This document shows, piece by piece, positions 11,836-23,938 of a stretch of DNA of 64,000 nt (positions are counted from its first letter, which is position 1; each line of letters starts with the position of its first letter). The notes beneath the pieces were generated by a model, which saw only the letters and a list, made by a program, of their open reading frames with translations, had not been told where the DNA came from and made no database searches. Origin of the DNA: Rotaria sp. Silwood1 (taxonomy: Eukaryota > Rotifera > Eurotatoria > Philodinida > Philodinidae); contig CAJNOP010000103.1 of NCBI GenBank assembly GCA_905250075.1, forward strand, positions 565,467 through 629,466, given 5' to 3'. Position numbers and translations under genes: made by a program.

Positions 11836-12992
11836 TACTTTAAATTAAATAAAATTAATTTTAATTTATTGCACAGTTCTAATGTTTTTTATCAATAAAT
11901 ACTTGATGAAGAATTAAAAATTTTATCAAATGCATGGTGATTTTTAGTCAAAAGTCATAAATGATCCTAAGGCCACATATAAGCTAAGCTTTCAAGCTTA
12001 GTGTCAAAGAAATGTAAGCATATATAGAAGAAAAGAGAACACACAATAACAGACATCAATATTCTTATTAACTGTCAGGATTTCAAGATAAGACAGACGA
12101 GAGTTCGATTATAATAAAGAGACAACAGAAAAAAAAGGTCAGGTCAATGATCCGAGTGACAGTACAAGAAAAGTCGCAGAATAAAGTATATGCCTGTGGT
12201 TGTTCTTGAAAAGATGACCTACACCCAAAAAAAAGTTTGTCCACACATACAAAATACTTGGAATAAATTAATTTGAAGAAAAATGAAAAACATGCTGTCG
12301 ATTTAGTAAATGTTTCTATGTATAATAAGCTTACAAATGTTACTTAATATTTTTACATTATTGTTGAAAATTTACTAGATGGCATATACATATGTCGTTA
12401 TATCATATTGCTTTTAGCAGTATACATATCATATCAAAGTTGTTGTCATGATTTCGTACACGTAGATGTGGGTGTATTTTTGAGAGTGAGACCTCTTTTG
12501 TACCTATAACCCACAATCACAATCATATCCAAACTAAAACTCTCTTAATTATATAAAAAGAATTGGTCAATGTGGATTTAGCTCAAGCGATCATCGTTCG
12601 TTATAAATTCCCTGTCTAAGTTCATTTTTTCTTCGTAATAATTTTAAATGCAACTTTATCGTCATCTAGCTGTTTATGTATATAAAAATCACTGCAAAAC
12701 TTTCCTATTTTAAAATTCACTGTGAAGCATCTGTTCGGTAGTTTTTATTCATTCAAGATCTCTATCTTCTGATACAATTCTAATTTTAACAGATAGCATT
12801 AAACCTGAGTAGAATATGCTGATTAATATGACAAGATATTCGAAAAGAAAAAAAGCACGGATTCTTGATGCGCTAGCTTGTGAGGATTTGTCGCCATGAG
12901 AAAAATATCAGACGGATAAAAATGATTCCATCAGATCTATCATTGAAGATTATTTTCATTTTATTCAATTAGTTTCTTCATTCATTGCACAA
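11836..12992. other. spacer between GPCR copies 1 and 2
   Basis: Contains the 3' flank of copy 1, which matches the 3' flank of copy 2 (the run AATAAAATTAATTTT, then TTTTATCAATAAATA). A block at about 12286-12360 resembles 14995-15070. The upstream region of copy 2 (12548-12992) resembles the upstream region of copy 1. A G/T-rich tract GTAGATGTGGGTGTA lies near 12463. No other gene is seen. Confidence 0.6.
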
Positions 12993-13991
12993 ATGTCATC
13001 GATATCAGATGCAAGTCTCATTGCCTTGTTGAATAATGCTTCAACACAAATAAATCGGTACGTTGGGATCTTCATCTTTATCTTTGGTATTGTGGGTAAC
13101 ACTCTCAATACATGCGTTTTATCACAACGACCTCTTCGTTCAAATCCTTGTGCATGGCTTTTTCTTGTTTCATCGATTGTGAATGGTATTGCTATTCTTG
13201 CCGCTCTCACTTCTCGACCATTATCAACTTGGTCTGCTGATCTCACAAATACAAATCAATTTCTTTGTAAATTTCGTGCGTTTCTCCTATTTAATGGAAT
13301 CACTATCAGCTCTTGGCTTATCATGTTAGCAACAGTGGATCGATGGTTTTCATCAAACATTAATGCTAGTCAACGACAAAGAAGTACATTGAAGAATGCT
13401 CAACTTGGTACAATTCTGATTGTTTTTGTTTCAACTATCATTGAAGCACAACATCTCTATTGCTTTGAAGCCAATCTCACCAATACTCCACTTAAATGTT
13501 ATACGAGATCAATATGGTGTGCTTTTCTGTCAGATCTATCTCTTGTCCTTATTACATTCCTAATACCATTACTATTGATGATTATTTTTGGTTTGATGAC
13601 AATTTCGAACATACGTAAATCACGCTCACGTTTGCAACCCGCCAATAAAATGATCAATGATCATGCCGGTCACAACACAGCGACGACTGAACAGAAGAAA
13701 ACCGATCGTCATCTTTTGATCATGCTGTTGGTTCAAGTTTCTCTCATCTTTCTATTTACTTTTCCACTTGCTATTGATAAACTATATGCAACTATAACTC
13801 AATCGATGCCTAAATCACCATTGAGAAAAGCTATTGAGAATTTGATTTTCAATGTACTTCTTCTTCTTTCTAATGTGTCTTCTGGAATGCCATTCTACGT
13901 TTATACATTAAGTGGAGGAAGTGTATTCCGTAAAGCTCTGTTCGATTTTCTGAGAATATTAAGTCGAAAGATGATGTGTCGACGTGGCTAA
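12993..13991 (+). CDS. rhodopsin-like GPCR, cluster copy 2
   Basis: An intronless 332-residue paralogue of the receptor at 10816, colinear along the whole length. It keeps the TM1 GN pair, the TM3 Cys, the D-R-W triplet and the GMPFYVYTL TM7 motif. The third cytoplasmic loop is about six residues shorter, which accounts for the length difference. Flanking DNA on both sides is also homologous to copy 1, so it arose by segmental tandem duplication rather than retroposition. AATAAA lies at 14007. The frame is intact. The ligand is unknown and is likely related to that of its neighbours. Confidence 0.9.
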   Translation: MSSISDASLIALLNNASTQINRYVGIFIFIFGIVGNTLNTCVLSQRPLRSNPCAWLFLVSSIVNGIAILAALTSRPLSTWSADLTNTNQFLCKFRAFLLFNGITISSWLIMLATVDRWFSSNINASQRQRSTLKNAQLGTILIVFVSTIIEAQHLYCFEANLTNTPLKCYTRSIWCAFLSDLSLVLITFLIPLLLMIIFGLMTISNIRKSRSRLQPANKMINDHAGHNTATTEQKKTDRHLLIMLLVQVSLIFLFTFPLAIDKLYATITQSMPKSPLRKAIENLIFNVLLLLSNVSSGMPFYVYTLSGGSVFRKALFDFLRILSRKMMCRRG

Positions 13992-16361
13992 TTTTTTTTT
14001 GTACCAAATAAAATTAATTTTCATTCAGTGCTCGGTTATAATGTTTTATCAATAAATATTTCATGGAGAATTCAAATTTTCATCGAGTGCATAATTGATT
14101 CTAAGGGGACGTAGAAGCTTTCAAACTTATTGCCGAAGAAAAACAAGAATAAATGAAATACAACAAAACATATCAGACATTAAGATTCTCATTCCTTGAC
14201 AGCATTCAAAGAGAACAGAGACAATACTCTGACAATTGGAACAGACAATAGCCAGAGAATTATTAGACCAAAGAGTCAAATGACAATGCTAGAAGACCTA
14301 CATTCATCGCTATAGTTATACAGATAGACACAATCCTATGATTTATGTCCAAAAGTTATAACTTGATCAGCTTATGACTTTTTTGTTAATCATTTGATGA
14401 CTTCGGTGAATCAATAAATCATTACTGACCATACTTTACTCTTTGAATAGAAACTTGTATTTGCACATAAACCGAAAGCTGCAATACATAGACCTATGAT
14501 CCTTGTTGCTAGAGCATAGAGAAAGAGAGCTACAGAAATCTTGATTTACACTTGTACTGACTCTTGTCTTTGAAAATATATGTAAGTTTCACAGAAAAGC
14601 AACGAATTTCTATAAAAAGGAATGTAACATTACAACATGTGGCTCATATCAAACGACAAACAGATACTATATCTGCAGTATTTTATTGACTGTTTGGTTA
14701 ACTGTGAGAACTTTTTTCGTGATTTTTAACAATGTCTACTCAAAAATAGTAAATGTTTAATGGTTAATTGCAATCTTTCTTATATGTACTTTTCTTTTAA
14801 GAAGAATTCTTTCCTTAATAATAAACTTTTTTATTTTTCATACGATTTCAACCAAAAATTCAAAGAATATTAGCCTTGGCTTTAACTGTCCTCTATGTAA
14901 TAAAAATAAATTATCCCTTTATACTGAGTGATTATTAAGAAAAGTGCTTGCGTAAACGACATACGAGAAAAAACTTATTTAGAGAAAAACAAAAAAGCAA
15001 TGCTATTGATTTAGTGCACGTCTCTTTTGGAAAATAAGCCTACTAATTTTACTTAATATTATTCGCAGATATGAGTGAGAGTAAGGTCTCTGTTCTACAT
15101 ATAGTCCATATGTATATCCTCATACCTGACATATGCACAATCAATTTAGCCTCATTGAAACCTATATGATATTAATTTTCATGCTATAATGGTACTGAAG
15201 TTTCCATACAATGCAGATTCATATTCTTCAGTTCGAGTTTTTGCTAAGAAAATTCATCAGGCAAAAACTCTAACCTTCTTTCGACAAAAAAATTATACCA
15301 GCTTGAAGCCTATGCCAAAGATCATCTGAATGTATATATAAACGTCAAAACCAACTTTTCTGAGCGAAAATCCTTAAACCTTCTTCTAGATATTGTTGCC
15401 TGTACAAAAGTTTTTTGGAAAAACAAATTATAATTAATTACAATCGATATTAATCAGGGTTTTCAGAACAAATTTTTCCAACAATGGCGTCACATTTAAT
15501 TTCAAAAATGCAAAATGAAATATCTATCTAAACATTGCTTATATATTAGTCATGATTCTTTCGTATATTCTTAGTCAAATATTTCAGAGAAATAGTCACG
15601 AACAAGACTAAATTATACACTGCTTGTTTTCTGTTCTTCAAGGCTTTGTATTGAAGATGATAACAATATCAATCATTTCTTCGCGACTGTTTTTGTCCTT
15701 ATGCTAATTTTATTGACTATAGTAATAAATATTCTAGTTCTCTTCAAATGTATTAATTGTTGCCTTTTGAATATTGTTGTCAAATCAAGATTATGATCAT
15801 GGTTTCTCAAGCCATAATACGATGAATGCTTTCACATTTATGAGGAACAAGTAGCAGTGGCCTGCCACTCTATTATGGATTAAGAATGGTTACGACGATG
15901 ACAAAGATGACAGAATAAAAATGAAATTTAGCGACAAAAATATTGGCTCTAGATTCTCTTTTTATTGTATTGGTAGTGTTGAATGTATAATTAGTCAGTA
16001 CGTCATTACTATATACGCAAACTATGGTAATTTGAACCAACAGATATTCTTATATCGTCACTCAGCTCTTTTTGATCTAACGTTTTGTGTCAGTTGTTCT
16101 TTGTAATTATCAACCTATGTTTCTGTAATCTTTTGAAATCCTGTCAATGAATAATAATATTCGTCTTTGGCACTTTGTGTTTGTTTTTCTTTGTCAATAA
16201 CTTTGGAAGTTTCTACTTTCCTTTAGAATTAATCATGGTCTTTGACTAAAAATAATCATGTACATCTATAACAATTTTATTTTTTCATCGATTATGTATT
16301 GATAAAGCATTACAACTATACATTGAATGACAATGAATTTTACATGATTCAAAAAAAGAAA
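13992..16361. other. spacer between GPCR copies 2 and 3
   Basis: The first 120 bases match the 3' flank of copy 1. The block at about 14990-15160 resembles 12286-12540 (the shared run TTTACTTAATATT, then GAGAGTGAGACCTC versus GAGAGTAAGGTCTC), a leftover of a duplicated unit without its receptor gene. A 61-codon frame at 15921 is probably chance. No other gene is seen. Confidence 0.5.
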
Positions 16362-17381
16362 TTAGTCACGTCGACAGGTCATTTTTCGACCCAATGTTTT
16401 AAAGAAATTAACTATAGCTTTACGAAATATACTTCCTCCACTTAATGTATAAATATAGAACGGCATTCCACAAGACATGTAATAAATAAGAATAAGAATG
16501 TTAAAGATGAAACTTTCAATAGTTTTTCTCAATGGAGACTTGAGTACAGATTGGGTTATGGTTGTATAGAGTTTATCTATGGCAAGTGGAATAGTAAGTA
16601 GAATGATAAGAGAAATTTGAGCCAACAACATGATTAAAAGGCGACGATCTGTTTTCCTCTGTTCACTCGTCACTTGTCCAAAATTGGTTGTTGCTGTGTT
16701 GTGCCCCGTGGAACCATCCATCGTTCTAGCTGCCGGTTGCAAACGAGATCGTGATTTAGTAATATTTGCGATGGTCATCAAACCAAAGATAATCATCAAT
16801 ACCAATGGTATTAGAATAGTAAGTAGGGCCAGATATAAATCTGATAGAAAGCTACACCATACTGATTTCGTGTAACATTTCACTGGCGTGTTAGTAAGAT
16901 TGGCTTCGTAACAATAAAGATGTTGTGCTTCAAGAATAGTTGAAAAGATGACAATCAGAATCGTACCGAGTTGAGCATTCTTTAATGTACTTCTTTTGCG
17001 TTGATTGGCGCTGATGTTCGATGAAAGCCATCGATCCACTGTTGCTAACATGATAAGCCAGGAGCCAATAGTGATTGCAGTAAATAAGAGAAACGCACGA
17101 AGTTTGCAAAGAAATTGATTTGTATTTGTGAGATCAGCAGACCAAGTTGATAATGGTCGAGAAGTAAGACCAGCAAGAATACCAATACAGTTTGCAATTG
17201 ATGAAGCAAGAAAGAGCCATGCACAAGGATTTGAACGAAGAGATCGTTGTGACAGAACACATATATTAATAGTATTACCAACAATACCAAAGAGAAAGAT
17301 GAAAATTCCAAAATACCGATTTATTTGTATTGAAGCATTGTTCAACGAGGCAATTAGACTTGCATCCGATGTTGATGACAT
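16362..17381 (-). CDS. rhodopsin-like GPCR, cluster copy 3, inverted
   Basis: An intronless 339-residue paralogue on the opposite strand, facing copy 2 tail to tail. It has the same hallmarks: a GN pair in TM1, LCKLRAF at TM3, D-R-W, the CYEANLTNTP loop, and GMPFYIYTL in TM7. The DNA just upstream of its ATG (17382-17480 read on the minus strand) matches the upstream DNA of copy 2, with GATGATTCCAT shared, so the promoter was carried along in the inversion or duplication. The frame is intact. Confidence 0.9.
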   Translation of the reverse strand: MSSTSDASLIASLNNASIQINRYFGIFIFLFGIVGNTINICVLSQRSLRSNPCAWLFLASSIANCIGILAGLTSRPLSTWSADLTNTNQFLCKLRAFLLFTAITIGSWLIMLATVDRWLSSNISANQRKRSTLKNAQLGTILIVIFSTILEAQHLYCYEANLTNTPVKCYTKSVWCSFLSDLYLALLTILIPLVLMIIFGLMTIANITKSRSRLQPAARTMDGSTGHNTATTNFGQVTSEQRKTDRRLLIMLLAQISLIILLTIPLAIDKLYTTITQSVLKSPLRKTIESFIFNILILIYYMSCGMPFYIYTLSGGSIFRKAIVNFFKTLGRKMTCRRD

Positions 17382-20073
17382 TTTTTTAGTAGATGAACAA
17401 ACTAAATAAATGAAACAGAAAAATACTAAATAAAGGATGTAATGGAATCATCTTTATTTATCAGATATTTTCTCATGCTGACAGTTTTTCTCTAGCTAGC
17501 ACACTGACTATTCATGCTTTTTTTTTATTCATATCTTATGGTATATTAATTAACTTAATCTACTCAGGAATGATGGAATCTGCTAAAATCGATGTGCATT
17601 AGTAGATGAAAGTCTGAACTAAATCAAGAATAAGGAACAGATACATGAACAGTAAATATGAGAAGAGTAAAAATCTCACTCTCATTTTTATAGAAGGAAA
17701 TGGAGGGAGATAAAATTGAATGTAACATAATCACCAAGAAAACAACTATGTTGATTTACTGTTCACAACAAGTAGTCATTGTTTAAACTAAAATCAACAT
17801 TGATGAGGTTCTTTATATAATCAAAATGAGTATTCATGTCAGCTACAATTATCTAATCAATAGAAAAATGCGTAGATATCAGCATAGTGCTGCGTTCAAA
17901 TTATCTCTCATCACCAGTCGGTATCCTAAAGAAACAAAAAAAGTATTATGACAACAAGCTCTTTATGTTCAACAGAATCTAGACGAGAAAGAGGTAATTC
18001 ATTATTATCTTTTCATCACAAAAGTAACATACTTCTTAATAATATATATTTTTTTGACTTTTCAAAAGTACTTGCTAGAAAATCTTCTAAACTCTATTTT
18101 CTAATCGATTAACAGAGTAAACAGTCGTAATCAATTGACTTTGAATTAGAATAATCTTTACATCAATTGTTAACGAATTAAGTAAGAAGTTTGAAGTTGT
18201 CACTCTTTTATTCTTCAGAAAAAAATTTTGTTAAATAGTAATATGCTTTGGTGTCTTATACTTCAATGAATGTCTATTAACAGAGTTGTCAATCATAACA
18301 GAAGGCAGCAGAATACAAAGTATCAAAAAATTGAACCATGCTCTTTTGTTAAACATAGTTAGAAACGATATATGATAGAAAATACGAGCTCACTATGTTA
18401 TTCTACAACTTTATGGCTCATGTTTTTATTCATTACTATACTAATGAGAAGAAAAATAACAATAAAGCGAAAAGAAAGATGAATAGTAATATAAACTAAA
18501 TAAAAAGAATATAACTCGATGAAACAATACGATTTGACTTGATGTTCTATAATTTATATTTTTTTTCCGTGAAATAATGAGACGAATAATTAAAATTCTA
18601 TTATGATTCAAAGTGAAAATCTCAATTATTCATGACATACTTTGAGTTCAAATATCAACGAAGCGCTCTGTTAGAGCTCGATATCATTTCACAAATCGAT
18701 CAGGAAAAAATTCTAACTAGAATTCATATTGAAAAAGCCAAAGGTAAATTTGTATCAAAATCAAAATTATAATTGAAATAAGGGCATTGATGTAGAAACA
18801 ACCAAAAAATCATGGCATAGTTTTTTTTAATCTTAATTATAACTATAATTGAAATAAGAACATTCATGGTGAAAACGACCGAAAAAGGTCAAACATAAGC
18901 TTTTACGTCAACAATCGTTATAATTGAAATGTTCATCTAACCATGAAACACGTTTTCAACATCTCTAAATGCAACTCAAATGTTAATAGATTTCAAACGT
19001 GTTGAACTGCGTTAATTGTAGTTAATTCAAAACGTATTTCATATCTGCGTATATTCGAACGAATTTCTTGAATAAAACACATTTAGATGAGTTTGTTGTC
19101 ATTATCAAGCACGTTCGAATGGGAATGCTTTTTTTAAATACCTGGTTGCGTTTATAACTGCTGAAAACCTTCAACTGAAAGTTATGGAACGCTCTCCATC
19201 GAATACATACGCTTCACATGTTCTTATCATATACATTATTTAATGTTTTTGATAATTGAGCTATGTGTCTGAATACAGTTCGTCATTTTTCGTTATATCA
19301 CTAAGATGCATTTAAACATGTTAAAGAGATTTCAATGACGAAATCAACTATGTATACATATCATTAAAAGATAGTATTAAAATGTTCTTATAATTTATTT
19401 AAAAGGCATAGTCTTTCAGCCTTATTGTATTCGGTATGTTAATGGCTTCTTTTAATAATGAATAATTTTTGAAATGTAGTTTACTAGTTGTTGTGTGAAA
19501 TACACAAAAATAAACGGTTAAATATCAGAAAATTTTTGAAGGATATCAAAACTAAATAGAAAATATAAAAATTAAGAGAATTATTTAACTTTAATTTTGA
19601 ATTTAAATTGAAAATAACAAATTTCACTTTAAATTTAAAATCAAATCTAAAGTTCTATATTATTAGTATACAGCCATTACTAAGCAATAAATTATTCAAA
19701 TAAAACAATAATTTTCATCTGATGTCATTGTAAACTTGAAATATCTATTTTACAAAATTTAATCATATATGAAAATTGTCATGTAATTATGCTAGATCCT
19801 TTCGAATCCAAAATGTCTTTCTGAAGACTTTGGCCGTTTTTAAATAGATGTCATCATCTGTATTATATAATTAACAGTATAGAAAGGTTGTAGTTTCGTC
19901 TATGTAGTTGTCGATAATATTTTGAATATTCTTATATTTTTCACATTTATCTAACATTCTTCAGCAACGTATTTTATTTCAAATTAAAAAAAAAAGAAAA
20001 GAAAGTTCATTAAATATCAAGTGATACAGAAGATTTCGTTGAAATGACGATTTTGATCAACACAAGAAATATT
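17382..20073. other. intergenic, with a degenerate tandem repeat
   Basis: No gene is supported. The first 100 bases are homologous to the promoters of the other GPCR copies. About 18765-18940 holds three diverged copies of a unit starting TATAATTGAAATAAG and containing GAAAACGACC-like sequence. The remainder is AT-rich and featureless by eye. Confidence 0.45.
18765..18940. repeat. degenerate tandem repeat
   Basis: Three copies of TATAATTGAAAT are followed by related sequence (GGGCATTGATG / GAACATTCATG / GTTCATCTAACCATG), spaced about 75-80 bases apart. The copies are diverged. Confidence 0.4.
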
Positions 20074-23000
20074 TTACTTTCCACTCGATGATGGATATGT
20101 TGGACACATACATACACATTGATTAGTAAAACTACTCACTAAATCACATGAAACGCATATATGGGCAGATCTAGTAGGATCTCTTCCGGTATCAATCGAT
20201 GAACACCCAGCATTGATCATCGGTCCTTCAAGGACTGTTTCTAATTATAAGAAAAACAAGTATTTTTTCTAATAATAAACAAAATAAATTGTTTTTAACT
20301 TACGTGCATCTATACGTGCTCGAGCTCGAATAAATCCTGTTGTATCATCTCGTACATACCAAAGTTGTTGATTATCAAAAAAGTCAGAATTAATTCTTAT
20401 CTGTGTATTAGTTGGACATCCTTCTGAACAATCTTTTACCGAACCAAATGTTGCCGGTATTATTTCACATTTACCATTATTTAAAAGACCAATTGAACCT
20501 TCTCTAATCATAAAACTTCCATTAATACGTTGTTCATTTAATTGATTTTCTTCATCTATTCGAATTTTATCTGCTGCTGCAGTACGAGATTGAATAATTC
20601 TTCTTAAATTTGTACGTACATTTGAATCAATTTCAATAACATCTGACCAAGGTACATATTCTTCAATTTTCAATAAAGCAGGATTAGCAACTAATGTTTG
20701 TTGCCAACGTGTTTCATTCTTTTCAGTTGGATCACCACCAAGCCATTGATCAACAAAAATTTTTCGACGATCAGCATAAAAATTATTTCCAAGTGTTTCA
20801 TTAAGAATATCTTTTTTAAGATAATCATTTAAATTATTTGATGTTATTGCACCATTAAATGAAAATATACAATCTTTAAAAAGAACTTGTTGTTCATGCA
20901 TTCCACCTATATCAATTTAAATAAGTTTAGTATAAAAAAAAATCTAAGCATTTTTTTCAAATTTTAAAACTTACCAATAAGAGATTGTTGTACAATATGT
21001 GTACCCCAATTTTGTAAAAAATCATTATATAAAGTTTCATCATATACAATTGGTAGATTTTCTATTGCTTCTCTAGCATATTTATTTAATTGAAGATTTT
21101 CAATACGTAATCGATATAAAACGTTTGGCTTTTGTGTTATAGCTATTGCTTGATTTTTTGAAAAGAATTTACTAAATATATCAAGTAATGATTTTGAATG
21201 ACCAAATTCTCCACCTAACCAACTTCCTCTTAATTTTTCATATTTCCATTCATTTGATAATTCAGCCGCCGTAAGAAAAACACGAGAAATAGGATTATTA
21301 TCATTTGAATTAATTGCAGAAAAAGTTACTCCACGAGGTGCTTGATATATTATCTTTGTAATTGGATCAGTCCAATAGTTATTTCCACGATAGATATACT
21401 CCAAAGCAGGAAGAAGTAATCTACCTGTTGTTATGTCGAGTGTCATACCAACACCAATTGGTAACTTATAAAACAAAAAAAAAAAAGATAAATTTTAATA
21501 TTTATTATGTTCTAAGTTTAAAAAAAAAATCTTTACTCTAGAAGCATTTTCTGCAATTAAAGCTCGTCCTATTGTTTTTGATCCAATACATTCTATTCCT
21601 TTATATCCAATATAAGGACATAAACCTTTCTTTGCTTCTGCAATATTTACTGTTGATTCAGCTCGTCGTATACGAATTTTATTTCGAGTACAATTTTTTT
21701 TTGGAAGATCTCGTAATTTTTTTAATTGTTCAATATAATTATGATTGTCTGTTTCAGCTATTTTTAAAATATAATCAATAGCTACTTTAAGTGCATTACG
21801 TCGATCACTTTCTAGTAGAATTTCATCTAATGATATAAGACGATATGAAATAGGACGAGGTTGTATTTTTATTGTTGAAATCCATTTTTCCCATTCAGAT
21901 GGATTCATAGAATCAGTACCACCTAATAATTGAGATGAAAATATTGAATATTGTTTAAAATGTTCATCAATTTGTTTTCTATAATCTTCTTTTTGTTTGA
22001 TAGATGTTGTAAATAAAAATCAATTTTTATTTACTTGTTCATCAATCCATGTTTGTGGATATTCATAAGTTAAACATGTTTCATACCATGTTTCAGCCCA
22101 AACTTGACCACCCATATTAGATGATACAACAATATGTGTACCAAATATATTAAAAAAATTTTTCCAAATTTTTAAATCTTTTATATCAAAATATGTTGGT
22201 AAATTATTAAATGCTATTTGAGCTGTAGGATTTAATTTTGGATATGGAAATGCTGTTACTGATAATGTATACCAACCAATTTGTTTCATTCGAAGTACTA
22301 AATTATAATTATCTTGATAAAAACGACGATAAAATTCAGTTACTAGTTTTTGACTATGTCGACGATCGATGCCTAACCAATTACCTGATTTTCTAACATT
22401 AACTGTTCTTATCGAACGAAAATAATCTTCTATAGATGTTATTAATATTGAACCATCAAATGTTAATGATTCAGGAGTATTAACAACAAACCATCCATTT
22501 GGTATGGAATAAGTTAAAGTTTTATTATATGGATCTGACCATTGTTCATTATCAGTAAAATTATTTTGATCAAATAAACAATATTTACTTTCCATTAAAA
22601 GAGGATCATATCCACAACCAACAATATCAAGTCCCATTATAGAATTTTGAGGTTTTGATAATATTAAAGAACTACGACTTGTAATTTGACCATTCAATTC
22701 AGCTAATGTTGGCATTACTCCTTTTTGTAAATAAAATTCAATTGTTTTACGAAAATGTTCTCGAATTGGTGGTTTATTTTTAATTAAATTATGAATAGAA
22801 AATAATGTTCGATTAACAACAACTGGATAATTACCAGCTGTTTGTTGCCATGTTCTATGAAGAAAATATTTATTAATAGATAATAATAATAATAATTCTA
22901 TTTAAAACTTACTCCCAATCTGATTTATTATTTTGACTTGCTACTGGAGGTTGAAAAATAGAAAATGTAGCTGAAGTTTTCTTAAATGTTTCTTTCATTG

Positions 23001-23807
23001 AAGCCCAAATTTGATTTGTATCAGATCCATATTGACCATAAGATCCTTTATATTGAAACATTAAACTAACTTGACTTGATGTTTCTTCATATGAAGACAC
23101 TTTATGATAACTAGAATCTAGTAATGTATATAAATGAGCTGTACCACCAACAATAATACGAGAAATATAATGTGTTCCATATGTTTCAATAAATTGATTA
23201 TAATATGCTTGATGATCTTCATTAGATGCAAAAACAGTTTTTTTTTTAAATCATGATTGGAACTTGAATCAAATTTTTGTCAACTGATTTCGGTACTAGG
23301 ACACGGACCAACACTTTTTAGTTAAAAGTGATACGTTTTATGGTCGTGTAAGAATTGCATTAAATGTTATATTCTTACGACTTATGTGTTTTAAAAGTTT
23401 ATTAGGTAAAGTTCGTTTTAATATGTGTACCAAAAATGACTGGTTCCGTTTATCATTAGAAGTGAGTTCAAAACAAAAAAAAACCCACTTAATAAAATAG
23501 TTTACCTGCGAAAAAATGATTCAAATGTATAAGAAACTGTTTCACAAGTATCTTGTTTTCGAACATTGATTTCAGTTATTTGAACAAGTTTAGGTCGTGT
23601 AAAAATTCGATCTTGTCCAAGTACTTTAGTTCTAAATGTAGTTGTACTTTCTTCACTTAAATCAAATATACGATATTTTGAATTTTGTTCACTTGCAGAA
23701 AGCATTTTAGCTGCATCATAACCAGATGATATATCATTAATACCAGGTAATTCATCAATACAATAACTATTTGTAATAAGAAACAAGAGAATATTGAAAA
23801 TAAACAT
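20074..23807 (-). CDS. secreted protein with three MACPF domains, probably damaged
   Basis: Minus-strand exons: 23807-23506, about 23242-22913, 22854-21537, 21464-20975, 20906-20304 and 20240-20074. The first exon encodes a signal peptide ending near Ser-Tyr-Cys and the start of a MACPF fold. Three copies of the MACPF signature are present: YGTHYISRIIVGG, FGTHIVVSSNMGG and a WGTH version split by an intron. The C-terminus is Cys-rich. MACPF proteins are membrane pore-formers or adhesion-type relatives; the role here is unknown. Two lesions are visible: the central part of the first MACPF copy is missing between exons 1 and 2 with no acceptor before the second, and an in-frame TGA sits at 22020-22022 inside the long third exon, with coding-like sequence continuing in the same frame on both sides. 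It may be a decaying gene or contain assembly errors. Confidence 0.75.
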
Positions 23808-23938
23808 CTAAAAAAGAATCAATAAAAATTTTATTTTAAAAAATTTTACTATGACTATTTAATGATATTTAAATAGTATAGATATATATTTTAATCTTGA
23901 ATGTCAACTTTAAAAATTTAATATATAGTTAATATTAA

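Noticed and set aside
18640-18710. GAGTTCAAATATC and GCGCTCTGTTAGAGC stretch resembling tRNA parts
   Set aside because: The order and spacing do not allow a cloverleaf on either strand.
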